This document shows, in pieces, positions 16,065 to 22,950 of a stretch of 64,000 nucleotides of DNA (position 1 is the first letter of the stretch; every line of letters starts with the position of its first letter). The notes beneath the pieces were generated by a model that was given only the letters and a program-made list of their open reading frames with translations, ran no database searches and was not told where the DNA came from. This DNA comes from Micromonospora sp. WMMD1082. GTDB lineage: Bacteria > Actinomycetota > Actinomycetes > Mycobacteriales > Micromonosporaceae. The stretch spans positions 3,427,001 to 3,491,000 of the forward strand of contig NZ_JARUBM010000002.1 in the NCBI RefSeq assembly GCF_029626175.1, given 5' to 3'. Made by a program: the position numbers and the translations under genes.

Positions 16065-17168
16065 ATGCCACCCCGTACCGCCGTCCCGCCGCACCGGCGC
16101 CTGCCGCTGGTCGTCACCTCCGACGGTGACCTGCTCGACGACCTGCTCCGGCTCGCCGCCGCCGGCGGGGTCGAGGTGGAGGTCGCCGCCGATCCGGCCA
16201 CCGCCCGCACCCGCTGGCGGCCCGCCCCGCTGGTCTTCGTCGGCAGTGACCAGGCGCAACCCTGTCTACGGGCGCGGTTGCCCCGGCGTTCCGGGCTGAT
16301 CCTGGTGGGCCGGGCCGGCGACGTCGAGTCCGGCTGGCAGGTGGCCGATCTGCTCGGCGCCGAACACGTCGCGGTGTTGCCGGCGGCCGAGCCGTGGCTT
16401 GTCGACCGGTTCGCCGAGTGTGGGTCCGAAGGCCCGGCCACGGCCGGGACACGGCTGGTCGCCGTGGTCGGCGGCCGGGGCGGCGCCGGTGCCAGCATCC
16501 TGGCCGGCGGGATCGCCGTCACCGCCGCCCGGGCGCGGCTGCGGACCCTGCTGCTCGATGCCGATCCGCTCGGCGGCGGTCTCGACCTGGTGCTCGGCTG
16601 GGAGCAGATGGAAGGGCTGCGCTGGCCGGCACTGACGGGTGCCGACGGGCGGGTCGACGCCCCTGCCCTGGTGCGGGCGCTGCCCAGCCGGGGTGATCTG
16701 GTGGTGCTCTCCTGGGATCGTGGTGACCTGATCGCCGTACCGGCCGAGGCGATGGCGGCCACGCTGGACGCCGCCCGCCGGGGTCGGGACTTCGTGGTCG
16801 TGGATCTGCCCCGCCAACTCGACGACGCGGCCGTGACTGCCCTCCAGGCGGCCGATCGGGTGTTCGTGGTGGTGCCGGCGGAACTGCGGGCGACCGCCGC
16901 GGCGGCCCGGGTGGTCGCGGCGGCGGCCCCACACTGTCAAGACCTGTCGGTCATCGTCCGAGGCCCCGCTCCCGGTCGGTTGCGCGCAGCCGAGGTGGCC
17001 AGAGCACTCGGCCTGCCGCTGGCCGGCACCCTGCGGCCCGAGCCCGGCCTCTGCCGAGGGCTTGAGCGGGGCGAGGCTCCGGCGGCCGGTGGCCGTGGTC
17101 CGCTGGCGGAGCTCTGCCAGCGGATCGTCACCGAGCTCACCGGCCGGTCCGCGGCAGGTGCGGCATGA
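16065..17168 (+). CDS. ssd: Septum-site-determining Ssd/CpaE-like protein
   Basis: The 367-residue MinD/CpaE-type protein has an N-terminal receiver-like region (1-110) and a deviant P-loop V-G-G-R-G-G-A-G-A-S in which the signature and Walker lysines are replaced (usual form GGKGGVGKS). D-A-D-P-L-G-G-G follows as the A' motif. This matches Ssd of mycobacteria and CpaE of tad systems, which localise pilus assembly or septation and may not hydrolyse ATP. ATG at 16065 has GGAGG five bases upstream; the in-frame 15972 start would cross the DnaA-box region. It overlaps tadA by ATGA. Confidence 0.85.
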   Translation: MPPRTAVPPHRRLPLVVTSDGDLLDDLLRLAAAGGVEVEVAADPATARTRWRPAPLVFVGSDQAQPCLRARLPRRSGLILVGRAGDVESGWQVADLLGAEHVAVLPAAEPWLVDRFAECGSEGPATAGTRLVAVVGGRGGAGASILAGGIAVTAARARLRTLLLDADPLGGGLDLVLGWEQMEGLRWPALTGADGRVDAPALVRALPSRGDLVVLSWDRGDLIAVPAEAMAATLDAARRGRDFVVVDLPRQLDDAAVTALQAADRVFVVVPAELRATAAAARVVAAAAPHCQDLSVIVRGPAPGRLRAAEVARALGLPLAGTLRPEPGLCRGLERGEAPAAGGRGPLAELCQRIVTELTGRSAAGAA

Positions 17169-18364
17169 CCGGGGAGAACCTGGCGGCCCGCGTGCGGCAG
17201 CGGATCGCCGCCGCCACCACGCCGGTCACCCCGGCCGCGATCGTCTCCGCGGTACGCGCCGAACCCGACGCCGCCGTGCTCGGCGACAACGCTCTGCTGC
17301 GGATTGCCGACCGGGTGCGGGAGGACCTGGTGGGTGCCGGTCCGCTCGCTCCCCTGCTGGCCGACCCAGAGGTGACGGACGTCCTGGTCAACGGGGCGCG
17401 CGTGTGGGTCGACCGGGGGCAGGGGCTGCACCAGGTCGCGGTGCCGGTGGGCACCGCCGACGACGTGCGGAGACTCGCGCAGCGGCTCGCCGCCGGTGCC
17501 GGCCGTCGGCTGGACGACGGTTCGCCGTGCGTGGACGCACGGCTGTCAGACGGTACGCGGCTGCACGCGGTGCTGCCGCCGGTGGCGACCGACGGACCGT
17601 ATCTGTCGCTGCGTACCTTCCGGCAGCGGCCGTTCACCCTGGACGAACTGGTGACTCAGGGTGCGGTGGCGCGGCCGGTGGCGCCGGTGCTCGCCGCGGT
17701 GGTCGAGGCCCGGCTCGCCTACCTGGTGATCGGCGGCACCGGCTCGGGCAAGACGACCCTGTTGAACACGCTGCTCGGCCTGGTGCCGTCCACCGAGCGG
17801 ATCGTGCTGGTCGAGGATGCCGCCGAGCTGCGGCCGGTGCATCCGCACGTGGTGGGCCTGCAGGCGCGTACGGCCAATGTGGAGGGATCGGGTGCGGTCG
17901 GCCTGAGCGAGCTGGTCCGGCAGGCGTTGCGGATGCGGCCGGATCGGCTGGTGGTCGGCGAGTGCCGGGGTGGGGAGGTGGTCGATCTCCTCGCCGCTCT
18001 CAACACGGGTCACGACGGTGGGGCGGGGACGCTGCACGCCAACGCCCCGTCGGACGTACCGGCCCGGCTGGAGGCGCTCGGTCTGCTCGGCGGGCTGCCG
18101 CGCCTGGCGCTGCACGCCCAGGTTGCCGCGGCGCTCCAGGTGGTGCTGCAGATCCGCCGTACGCCCCAGGGGCGCATGCTGGAGTCGATCTGCCTGCTGC
18201 TGCCGGAGGGGTCCGATCGCCTGGTCACCGCGGTTCCCGCGTGGATCCGGGATCGAGGGCTCGGCCTGGCGGCCCGCGCACTCGGCACCCTGATCCGCAG
18301 CCGCGACGTGCCCGTGCCACCGATCCTGTGCGAGCCCTGGCCCGGATCGGCAGCGCCGTCATGA
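17165..18364 (+). CDS. tadA: TadA/CpaF-type pilus secretion ATPase
   Basis: This 399-residue hexameric-type ATPase powers Tad/Flp pilus assembly. Walker A is G-G-T-G-S-G-K196-T-T-L, followed by the Asp box V-L-V-E-D-A-A-E-L and Walker B L-V-V-G-E-C-R-G-G-E, and the His box G-T-L-H-A-N. It starts by ATGA overlap with ssd. Its own stop is an ATGA overlap with the first copy of the 80-bp repeat, which now separates it from tadB. Confidence 0.93.
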   Translation: MTGENLAARVRQRIAAATTPVTPAAIVSAVRAEPDAAVLGDNALLRIADRVREDLVGAGPLAPLLADPEVTDVLVNGARVWVDRGQGLHQVAVPVGTADDVRRLAQRLAAGAGRRLDDGSPCVDARLSDGTRLHAVLPPVATDGPYLSLRTFRQRPFTLDELVTQGAVARPVAPVLAAVVEARLAYLVIGGTGSGKTTLLNTLLGLVPSTERIVLVEDAAELRPVHPHVVGLQARTANVEGSGAVGLSELVRQALRMRPDRLVVGECRGGEVVDLLAALNTGHDGGAGTLHANAPSDVPARLEALGLLGGLPRLALHAQVAAALQVVLQIRRTPQGRMLESICLLLPEGSDRLVTAVPAWIRDRGLGLAARALGTLIRSRDVPVPPILCEPWPGSAAPS

Positions 18365-18440
18365 GCGACCGTCGGCGAGCGAATCATCAATACAGCGTGG
18401 TGGTGCCTCAGGGCGGCACGGAGCGTAGCGGAGTGCCGTC
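18361..18440 (+). repeat. 80-bp start-codon repeat, copy A
   Basis: It begins at the ATG overlapping the tadA stop and ends at the base before an identical ATGAGCGA context. It reads as a 27-codon peptide (MSDRRRANHQ..., ending SGVPS) whose TGA overlaps the next ATG. The second half holds CTCAGGGCGGCAC and GTGCCGTCATGAG, an imperfect inverted repeat that could fold the GGAG tract into a loop. Confidence 0.88.
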
Positions 18441-18520
18441 ATGAGCGAGCGTGGCGAGCGAATCATCAGGTTCGGTGCGGTGGTGCCTCAGGGCGGCACG
18501 GAGCGTAGCGGAGTGCCGTC
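18441..18520 (+). repeat. 80-bp start-codon repeat, copy B
   Basis: This direct tandem copy of 18361-18440 is also exactly 80 bp and nearly identical in its last 42 bp (GGTGCCTCAGG to GTGCCGTC). It encodes a second 27-codon peptide (MSERGERIIR...) ending in the ATGA that starts tadB. Neither mini-ORF resembles a known protein; the peptides may be by-products of a translational-coupling spacer. Confidence 0.88.
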
Positions 18521-19891
18521 ATGAGCGACGCGTGGTGGCTGGCGATGACACTGCTGGTGCTGGCGGGCGTGGTAGTTCGCCCGATTCGCACCCGGCTTGT
18601 TCCGCGCCGGGGGACATCCGGCCGGGCGGAGGCCGACGATCCACTGGTCGCCTGGGTCGTCGCACTACGTGAGGCGGGGAACCGGGCCGACGGCGAGGAC
18701 CGGAGTGACGCGCGCCGGAACGGACGGACCTCGACCGGTGTGGGGTGGCCGGCGGTGACCGCAGCATCCGTTCCGATCGGAACCGGGTCGGTCGGGGCTA
18801 CTGGGTCGGCCGGAGTGGCCAGTGGGTCAGCCGGAGCGGCCAGGCACACCGGGCCGGTCGGGGGCGGTGGGTCTGCTTGCACGGTGCGTCATCCGGTGGG
18901 GCCGGCGGTGTCCACCCCGCTGACCGCACCCGTGGCGTCCCGCCCGCCGGGAAGGCGCGGGAGCCGTCGCCCGCTCGGGCCCGCCACCGCACCCGGCGGA
19001 GTCGTGTCGACGGCGGCGCCCGCCGTCCTGGTGCCGGTCGCCCGCGTAACGGGCGAAACGGAGCCGAGGGCGACCGAGGATAGGGCGGCACCGAGCCCAG
19101 CGGAGAACGGCCACGGCACCCGACCGGATCGTCGCCCCCTGCCCACGAGTCAGGCAGGGAGGTGGGCGGCGAGACAACGGCGGACGCTGCTGTTGACGAT
19201 CGTGCTCGGCGCGGGGATCGGCGGGCTCTTCGCCGGTCCGGTGGCGGCGGCGGCCCTGGCCGGGTACGGCGCGCTGGGCGCGCGGGCGTTACTCCGTCGC
19301 GCTACGGCGGGTCGGGCGGCCCGGGACCGCCGGGAGCGGCTGGACCAGCTGTGCGCTCTCGCCGCGGATCTCCGGGCCGGCCTGCCGGTGGCGGTGGCCG
19401 CGCAGGTGCTGAGCAGCCCGGCCGCCCGGATCGCCCCCGAGCTGGGGTGGCGAGTCCCGATCGGCGAGGCCGCCGCGGAAACCGACCGGCCTGGCGGCGC
19501 CGACCAGGAGGGTATGGGCGGGATGTCACCCGGTGATGCGTCCCGGCCGGACCGCCCCGGGCGGCTGGCCCACGCCGCGATACGGCTCGCCGATCGTACG
19601 GGAGCTCCGCTGGCGGAACTGGTCGAGCGGATAGAGGCCGACGCCCGATCGACGGACCGAGGGCTGGCCGCAGCCGCCGCCCAGGCGGCCGGGGCACGGG
19701 CCACCGCCTGGCTGCTGGCCGCCCTACCGCTGGGCGGTATCGGTCTCGGCTATGGCATCGGGGTCGATCCCCTCCAGGTCCTGCTCTACACCCCGATCGG
19801 AGGCGGCTGCGCGATCGTTGCCGTGGGCCTCCAGGTAATCGGGTTGCTCTGGGCGGACCGTCTCGCGGTCAGCCCGAGCGGGGGCAGCTGA
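18521..19891 (+). CDS. tadB: TadB-like pilus inner-membrane protein with long linker
   Basis: The 456-residue protein has a short hydrophobic N-terminus, then about 190 residues of low-complexity Gly/Thr/Pro linker (roughly 45-220) and a GspF-like membrane domain (222-456) with segments near 225-260 and 395-450. TadB/TadC form the pilus platform. Tad relatives I know lack such a long linker. The ATG at 18521 is set by the ATGA junction with repeat copy B. The stop overlaps the tadC start (TGATG). Confidence 0.8.
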   Translation: MSDAWWLAMTLLVLAGVVVRPIRTRLVPRRGTSGRAEADDPLVAWVVALREAGNRADGEDRSDARRNGRTSTGVGWPAVTAASVPIGTGSVGATGSAGVASGSAGAARHTGPVGGGGSACTVRHPVGPAVSTPLTAPVASRPPGRRGSRRPLGPATAPGGVVSTAAPAVLVPVARVTGETEPRATEDRAAPSPAENGHGTRPDRRPLPTSQAGRWAARQRRTLLLTIVLGAGIGGLFAGPVAAAALAGYGALGARALLRRATAGRAARDRRERLDQLCALAADLRAGLPVAVAAQVLSSPAARIAPELGWRVPIGEAAAETDRPGGADQEGMGGMSPGDASRPDRPGRLAHAAIRLADRTGAPLAELVERIEADARSTDRGLAAAAAQAAGARATAWLLAALPLGGIGLGYGIGVDPLQVLLYTPIGGGCAIVAVGLQVIGLLWADRLAVSPSGGS

Positions 19892-20736
19892 TGTCCGGCA
19901 TGACCCTGATCGTGGGCTGCCTGGCCGCCATCACCCTGATCGCCGTGGTCGTTGTCGGCCGGTACCGCCCCCGTCGTCGACTGCGACGGCTGGCCGGCGG
20001 GGCAGCACCGGCCGGCACCCGGCAGGAGAGCCGCGACGGAGGTGCCGCGTGGCCGAGGCGGTCGGCCCTGCACCACTGGATCGCCTGCCGGCAGGGTGAC
20101 CAGGACGGCCGCCGCGGTCAGTCGGCAGCCTCTGCCGTCTGGCGGGCTGACCCTGTCCGACTCGCCGCAGGGATGTCGGGAATCGCGGTGGCGGTGCTGG
20201 TCGAGGGCTGGGTCGGCCTGGTGGTGGCGCTGCCGACGGTCGTGTTGCTCGACCGGCTGCTCCGGCGGATCGAGCCGCCGGCCGTCCGGCGCCGTCGGCT
20301 GCGCGCCGCGGCCGACCTCCCGCTCGCCGCCGACCTGCTGGCGGCCGCCCTCAAGGCAGGGGCGCCCGTGGAACGCTCGGTGCTCGCCGTGGCCGACGCG
20401 CTCGGCGGTCCGCTGGCGGGCCAGCTCGGCCGGGCCGGTCGGACGCTGCAACTCGGCGGCGACCCGTCGGAGGCGTGGGCGCATCTCGCGACGGTGCCGG
20501 GAGCGCACCGCATCGCCACCGCCGCGATCCGCTCGGCGAGCAGCGGGGCAGCTCTGGCGGGGGCGCTCACCCGCCTGGCCGACGACCTGAGGGCCGACCG
20601 GGCCACCGCACTCGAGGCGGCCGCCCGCCGGTCGGGTGTGCTGATCGTGCTCCCCCTGGGCCTCTGCTTCCTGCCCGCCTTCATTCTCGCCGGTCTGGTG
20701 CCGGTGATCGTCGCCGTGCTCGGCGACGTGCTGTGA
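19891..20736 (+). CDS. tadC: TadC-like pilus inner-membrane protein
   Basis: The 281-residue GspF-fold protein has membrane segments near 5-22, 90-125 and 250-278, with the helical signature R-A-A-A-D-L-P-L-A-A-D-L-L-A-A-A-L typical of actinobacterial TadC. It overlaps tadB by one base (TGATG) and is followed 24 bp later by the pilin gene. It forms the assembly platform with TadB. Confidence 0.87.
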   Translation: MSGMTLIVGCLAAITLIAVVVVGRYRPRRRLRRLAGGAAPAGTRQESRDGGAAWPRRSALHHWIACRQGDQDGRRGQSAASAVWRADPVRLAAGMSGIAVAVLVEGWVGLVVALPTVVLLDRLLRRIEPPAVRRRRLRAAADLPLAADLLAAALKAGAPVERSVLAVADALGGPLAGQLGRAGRTLQLGGDPSEAWAHLATVPGAHRIATAAIRSASSGAALAGALTRLADDLRADRATALEAAARRSGVLIVLPLGLCFLPAFILAGLVPVIVAVLGDVL

Positions 20737-20760
20737 AACCCATCGAGAAGGGACGAACAC

Positions 20761-20928
20761 GTGCGCAGAATCCTCGCCCGCCTTCGCGGGGACGCCGGGA
20801 TGAACACCGCAGAGTACGCCGTCGGAACGCTGGCCGCGGTGGCCTTCGGCGGTGTCCTTCTCAAGGTGCTGACCTCCGACGGTGTGCAGTCCGCGTTGAC
20901 CGCCGTCATCGACCGGGCGCTGAAGTGA
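20761..20928 (+). CDS. DUF4244-type small Flp-like pilin
   Basis: The protein has 55 residues: a basic leader (V-R-R-I-L-A-R-L-R-G-D-A-G), then M-N-T-A-E-Y-A-V-G-T and a hydrophobic helix. This matches the DUF4244 / Flp pilin pattern with the conserved G...E-Y before the helix, cleaved by a prepilin peptidase. GTG at 20761 follows an AGAAGGGACGAAC ribosome tract. The stop overlaps the GTG of the next gene (GTGA). It is probably the major pilin of the cluster. Confidence 0.88.
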   Translation: MRRILARLRGDAGMNTAEYAVGTLAAVAFGGVLLKVLTSDGVQSALTAVIDRALK

Positions 20929-21293
20929 CCGGGCGCCGGCCGGCCGGTCGTGACCGGGGGTCCTTCACCGCCGAGATGGCGGCCGGCCTGCCGGCGCTGG
21001 TGCTGCTCCTGCTCGCCGGGCTGACCACGGTCAACGCGGTCAGCACCAGGGCGGCCTGCCTGGACGCGGCCCGGGAGGCGGCACTGGCCGCCTCCCGGGG
21101 CGAGCAGGGCGCCGCAGCCGGCCGTGAGCACGCTCCGATGGGCGCGGAGGTGACCGTCGTCCGGGAGGGTGATCGGGTCCGGGCGACGGTCCGTGCTCCC
21201 GTTCGCGCCCTCGGTGCCGACCTGCCCGCTGTCACCGTCGTGGCCACGGCCGTCGCCGCGGTCGAGCCGGGCGTACCCGAGCCGCAACCATGA
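20925..21293 (+). CDS. TadE-family minor pilin-like protein
   Basis: The 122-residue protein has a G-S-F-T-A-E-M-A-A-G-L-P-A-L helix near residues 11-38, the usual TadE N-terminal membrane/pseudopilin segment with conserved E, followed by a small beta domain. GTG at 20925 overlaps the pilin stop (GTGA); its own stop overlaps the next ATG (ATGA). It likely initiates or caps the pilus. Confidence 0.83.
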   Translation: MTGRRPAGRDRGSFTAEMAAGLPALVLLLLAGLTTVNAVSTRAACLDAAREAALAASRGEQGAAAGREHAPMGAEVTVVREGDRVRATVRAPVRALGADLPAVTVVATAVAAVEPGVPEPQP

Positions 21294-21808
21294 GGCGAGC
21301 CGCAACCATGAGGGCCGTGGCGACCCGCCCCGATCTGCCCACCCGTTGGCTGGCCCTCCTCGCCCATCGCCCCAGTCGGTGCCGCGGCCGGCGTCCCCAC
21401 CGTTACCCAAAGAGATCTTGGTGCGGGACGGCCCTCCTGAGGGCGATTCGGTACCAAGATCCAAAAAGAGATCGCGGTGGGGCGACGATCTGCCTGCTCG
21501 CGGTGGGGCTGCTCTTCGTCGTGGCCGGTGTCTTCGGCGCCGGGGTGGGCGCCGCACGGGTGGCGCGTCAGCAGGCCCGGGTCGCCGCCGACTTCGGTGC
21601 CCTGGCCGGCGCGGCGCGGGCACTGCAGGATGAGCCGACGGCGTGTGCCCGGGCGGGGGAGCTGGTCGCCGCGAACGGCGCCCGGTTGGTCTGGTGCCGG
21701 CTCGACGGGCTGGACGTGCTGGTCACCGCGGAGGTGACCGTCGACCCGCTGCCCGGCCTGACCGGAACTGCCCGGGCCACCACCCGGGCCGGCCCGCTGC
21801 GTGGCTGA
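21290..21808 (+). CDS. Rv3654c-like TadE/TadG-type protein with odd N-terminal extension
   Basis: The 172-residue protein holds the family core from about residue 59 on (R-D-R-G-G-A-T, then a membrane helix and the V-A-A-D-F-G-A-L-A-G-A-A-R helix typical of Rv3654c-type proteins). The first 58 residues are basic, low in order and unlike the family. They are encoded partly by a short 16-bp duplication (21280-21310) and by a 56-bp hairpin insertion (21409-21473). The ATG at 21290 is supported by the ATGA overlap; the extension may have arisen by the insertion capturing an upstream start. Confidence 0.75.
   Translation: MRRAATMRAVATRPDLPTRWLALLAHRPSRCRGRRPHRYPKRSWCGTALLRAIRYQDPKRDRGGATICLLAVGLLFVVAGVFGAGVGAARVARQQARVAADFGALAGAARALQDEPTACARAGELVAANGARLVWCRLDGLDVLVTAEVTVDPLPGLTGTARATTRAGPLRG
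21409..21473 (+). repeat. MITE-like 56-bp hairpin insertion with 9-bp flanking repeat
   Basis: AAAGAGATC occurs at 21409-21417 and 21465-21473 as a direct repeat. Between lie inverted repeats GATCTTGGT (21414-21422) and ACCAAGATC (21453-21461) with an inner GCCCT/AGGGC stem. This is the structure expected of a small non-autonomous insertion with target-site duplication, here within a coding region. Confidence 0.6.
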
Positions 21809-21837
21809 CCGGCGCCGGCGGCCAACCAGGGCCGCTG

Positions 21838-21897
21838 GCCGGGAGAAACGTCACCGCTAGCCGGGAGAGACGTCACCGCCGGCCGGGAGAGACGTCA
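21838..21897 (+). repeat. Tandem 22-bp repeat, 2.7 copies
   Basis: GCCGGGAGAGACGTCACCGCC recurs at 21838, 21860 and 21882 (period 22), the last copy running into ATGACG. It lies between the convergent tad operon and the LURP-like gene. GGGAGA before ATG looks like a ribosome site, but the ORF that follows is not convincing. Confidence 0.6.
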
Positions 21898-21972
21898 TGA
21901 CGACACGTGGGCCGGCCCCTGCCGGGCGGGGGCCGGGTCCTGGGTGGGCGACAGGTGACGCCGAGTCTGGCC

Positions 21973-22551
21973 TCAGCGGCCCTGGAGGGCGTCGAGGGCG
22001 ACGGCCATGGCGATCACCAGGCGGCGGTCGATCTGCGGGTACTGGATCTCGACGACGTACCGGTCGCGCAGGCCCCACTTCTTGACCACCGAGAAGACGG
22101 GCTGGCCGTCCGCGACGAAGTCGAAGTGGTACGGCAGCCAGGACAGCGACTCGATGAAGCGGCGCAGCACCGCCACCGGCAGACTCCGCTCCTGGCCGAT
22201 GATCTCGGGCAGGCCGGCCTGCTCGACGTGCCAGGTCGAGCGGAGCAGGGACTGTGCGAAGTTCTTGCGGAACAGGCCGATCGGGTTGCCGGCGTGGTCG
22301 GTGACGTCGTACGTGGCGCCGAGGTCGAGGCGCTGGCGTGCCTTGAACCCGAGCAGCGGCTGCTGCTTGGAGTCGTCGGTGTAGATCGTTACCTGCTCCT
22401 TGAAGGCGAGCCGCTTCTGCTGGGCGAACGCCAGCAACCCGCCCTCGGAGCCGTCCGGCGCGACACTGTGGACCTCGTACTGGTTGACCATGAACCGCAA
22501 CCGCTGGCGGATGTGGAACTGGTGCTGCGTCTGCAAACTGTCGAGCTGCAT
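21973..22551 (-). CDS. LURP-one-related / scramblase-like beta-barrel protein
   Basis: The 192-residue protein has the tubby-like C-terminal fold pattern of LURP-one/phospholipid-scramblase relatives: F-M-V-N-Q-Y-E-V, a run of alternating strands, R-S-T-W-H-V-E and a final hydrophobic helix V-I-A-M-A-V-A-L-D-A-L. Bacterial members are soluble or membrane-associated, of unknown function. ATG at 22551 lies seven bases after AGGAG on the minus strand (CTCCT at 22557-22561). Confidence 0.78.
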   Translation of the reverse strand: MQLDSLQTQHQFHIRQRLRFMVNQYEVHSVAPDGSEGGLLAFAQQKRLAFKEQVTIYTDDSKQQPLLGFKARQRLDLGATYDVTDHAGNPIGLFRKNFAQSLLRSTWHVEQAGLPEIIGQERSLPVAVLRRFIESLSWLPYHFDFVADGQPVFSVVKKWGLRDRYVVEIQYPQIDRRLVIAMAVALDALQGR

Positions 22552-22641
22552 GAGATCTCCTCAACTGTGGTGGGCCGGAGTGTCGCACAGCCCGGCAACG
22601 ACGCAGCGCCGCCGTCGGCGGCGCAGCGCCGCCGTCGCGAC

Positions 22642-22848
22642 TCAGCGAGGGCCGTCGACGATCGATCGGTGCGCCATCGTGGTGAGCATCTGCTGGATGG
22701 TGCGCAACCGTTCGTTGATCTGCTCCAGCCGCTCGGCCTGGGCCAGGGTGGCGAGCGCCGTACCCAGGGCGATCAGCTGATCGACGTCGAGCTTCTCCTG
22801 GTCGATGGTGTAGAGCAGGTCGACGGTCTCGGCGATCGTGTCGGCCAC
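22642..22848 (-). CDS. Small acidic helical protein
   Basis: The 68-residue protein begins V-A-D-T-I-A-E-T-V and consists of two amphipathic helices. GTG at 22848 follows a strong GGAGGAGAG ribosome site, which decides it over the longer 22947 reading. I do not recognise a family. It lies between the LURP-like gene and the helicase, all on the same strand. Confidence 0.7.
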   Translation of the reverse strand: MADTIAETVDLLYTIDQEKLDVDQLIALGTALATLAQAERLEQINERLRTIQQMLTTMAHRSIVDGPR

Positions 22849-22950
22849 GGCCTCTCCTCCAACTGCAGACAACGGACGGCAGGCATGGCGCTCGATGGAA
22901 GCGCTCCCACCATCATTGCCCGAGAGCCATGGATTACACACCCCCATGGA

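Noticed and set aside
21897..22085. 62-codon ORF after the 22-bp repeats
   Set aside because: It is Gly/Arg-rich low-complexity sequence overlapping the end of the LURP-like gene; no codon bias for a real gene.
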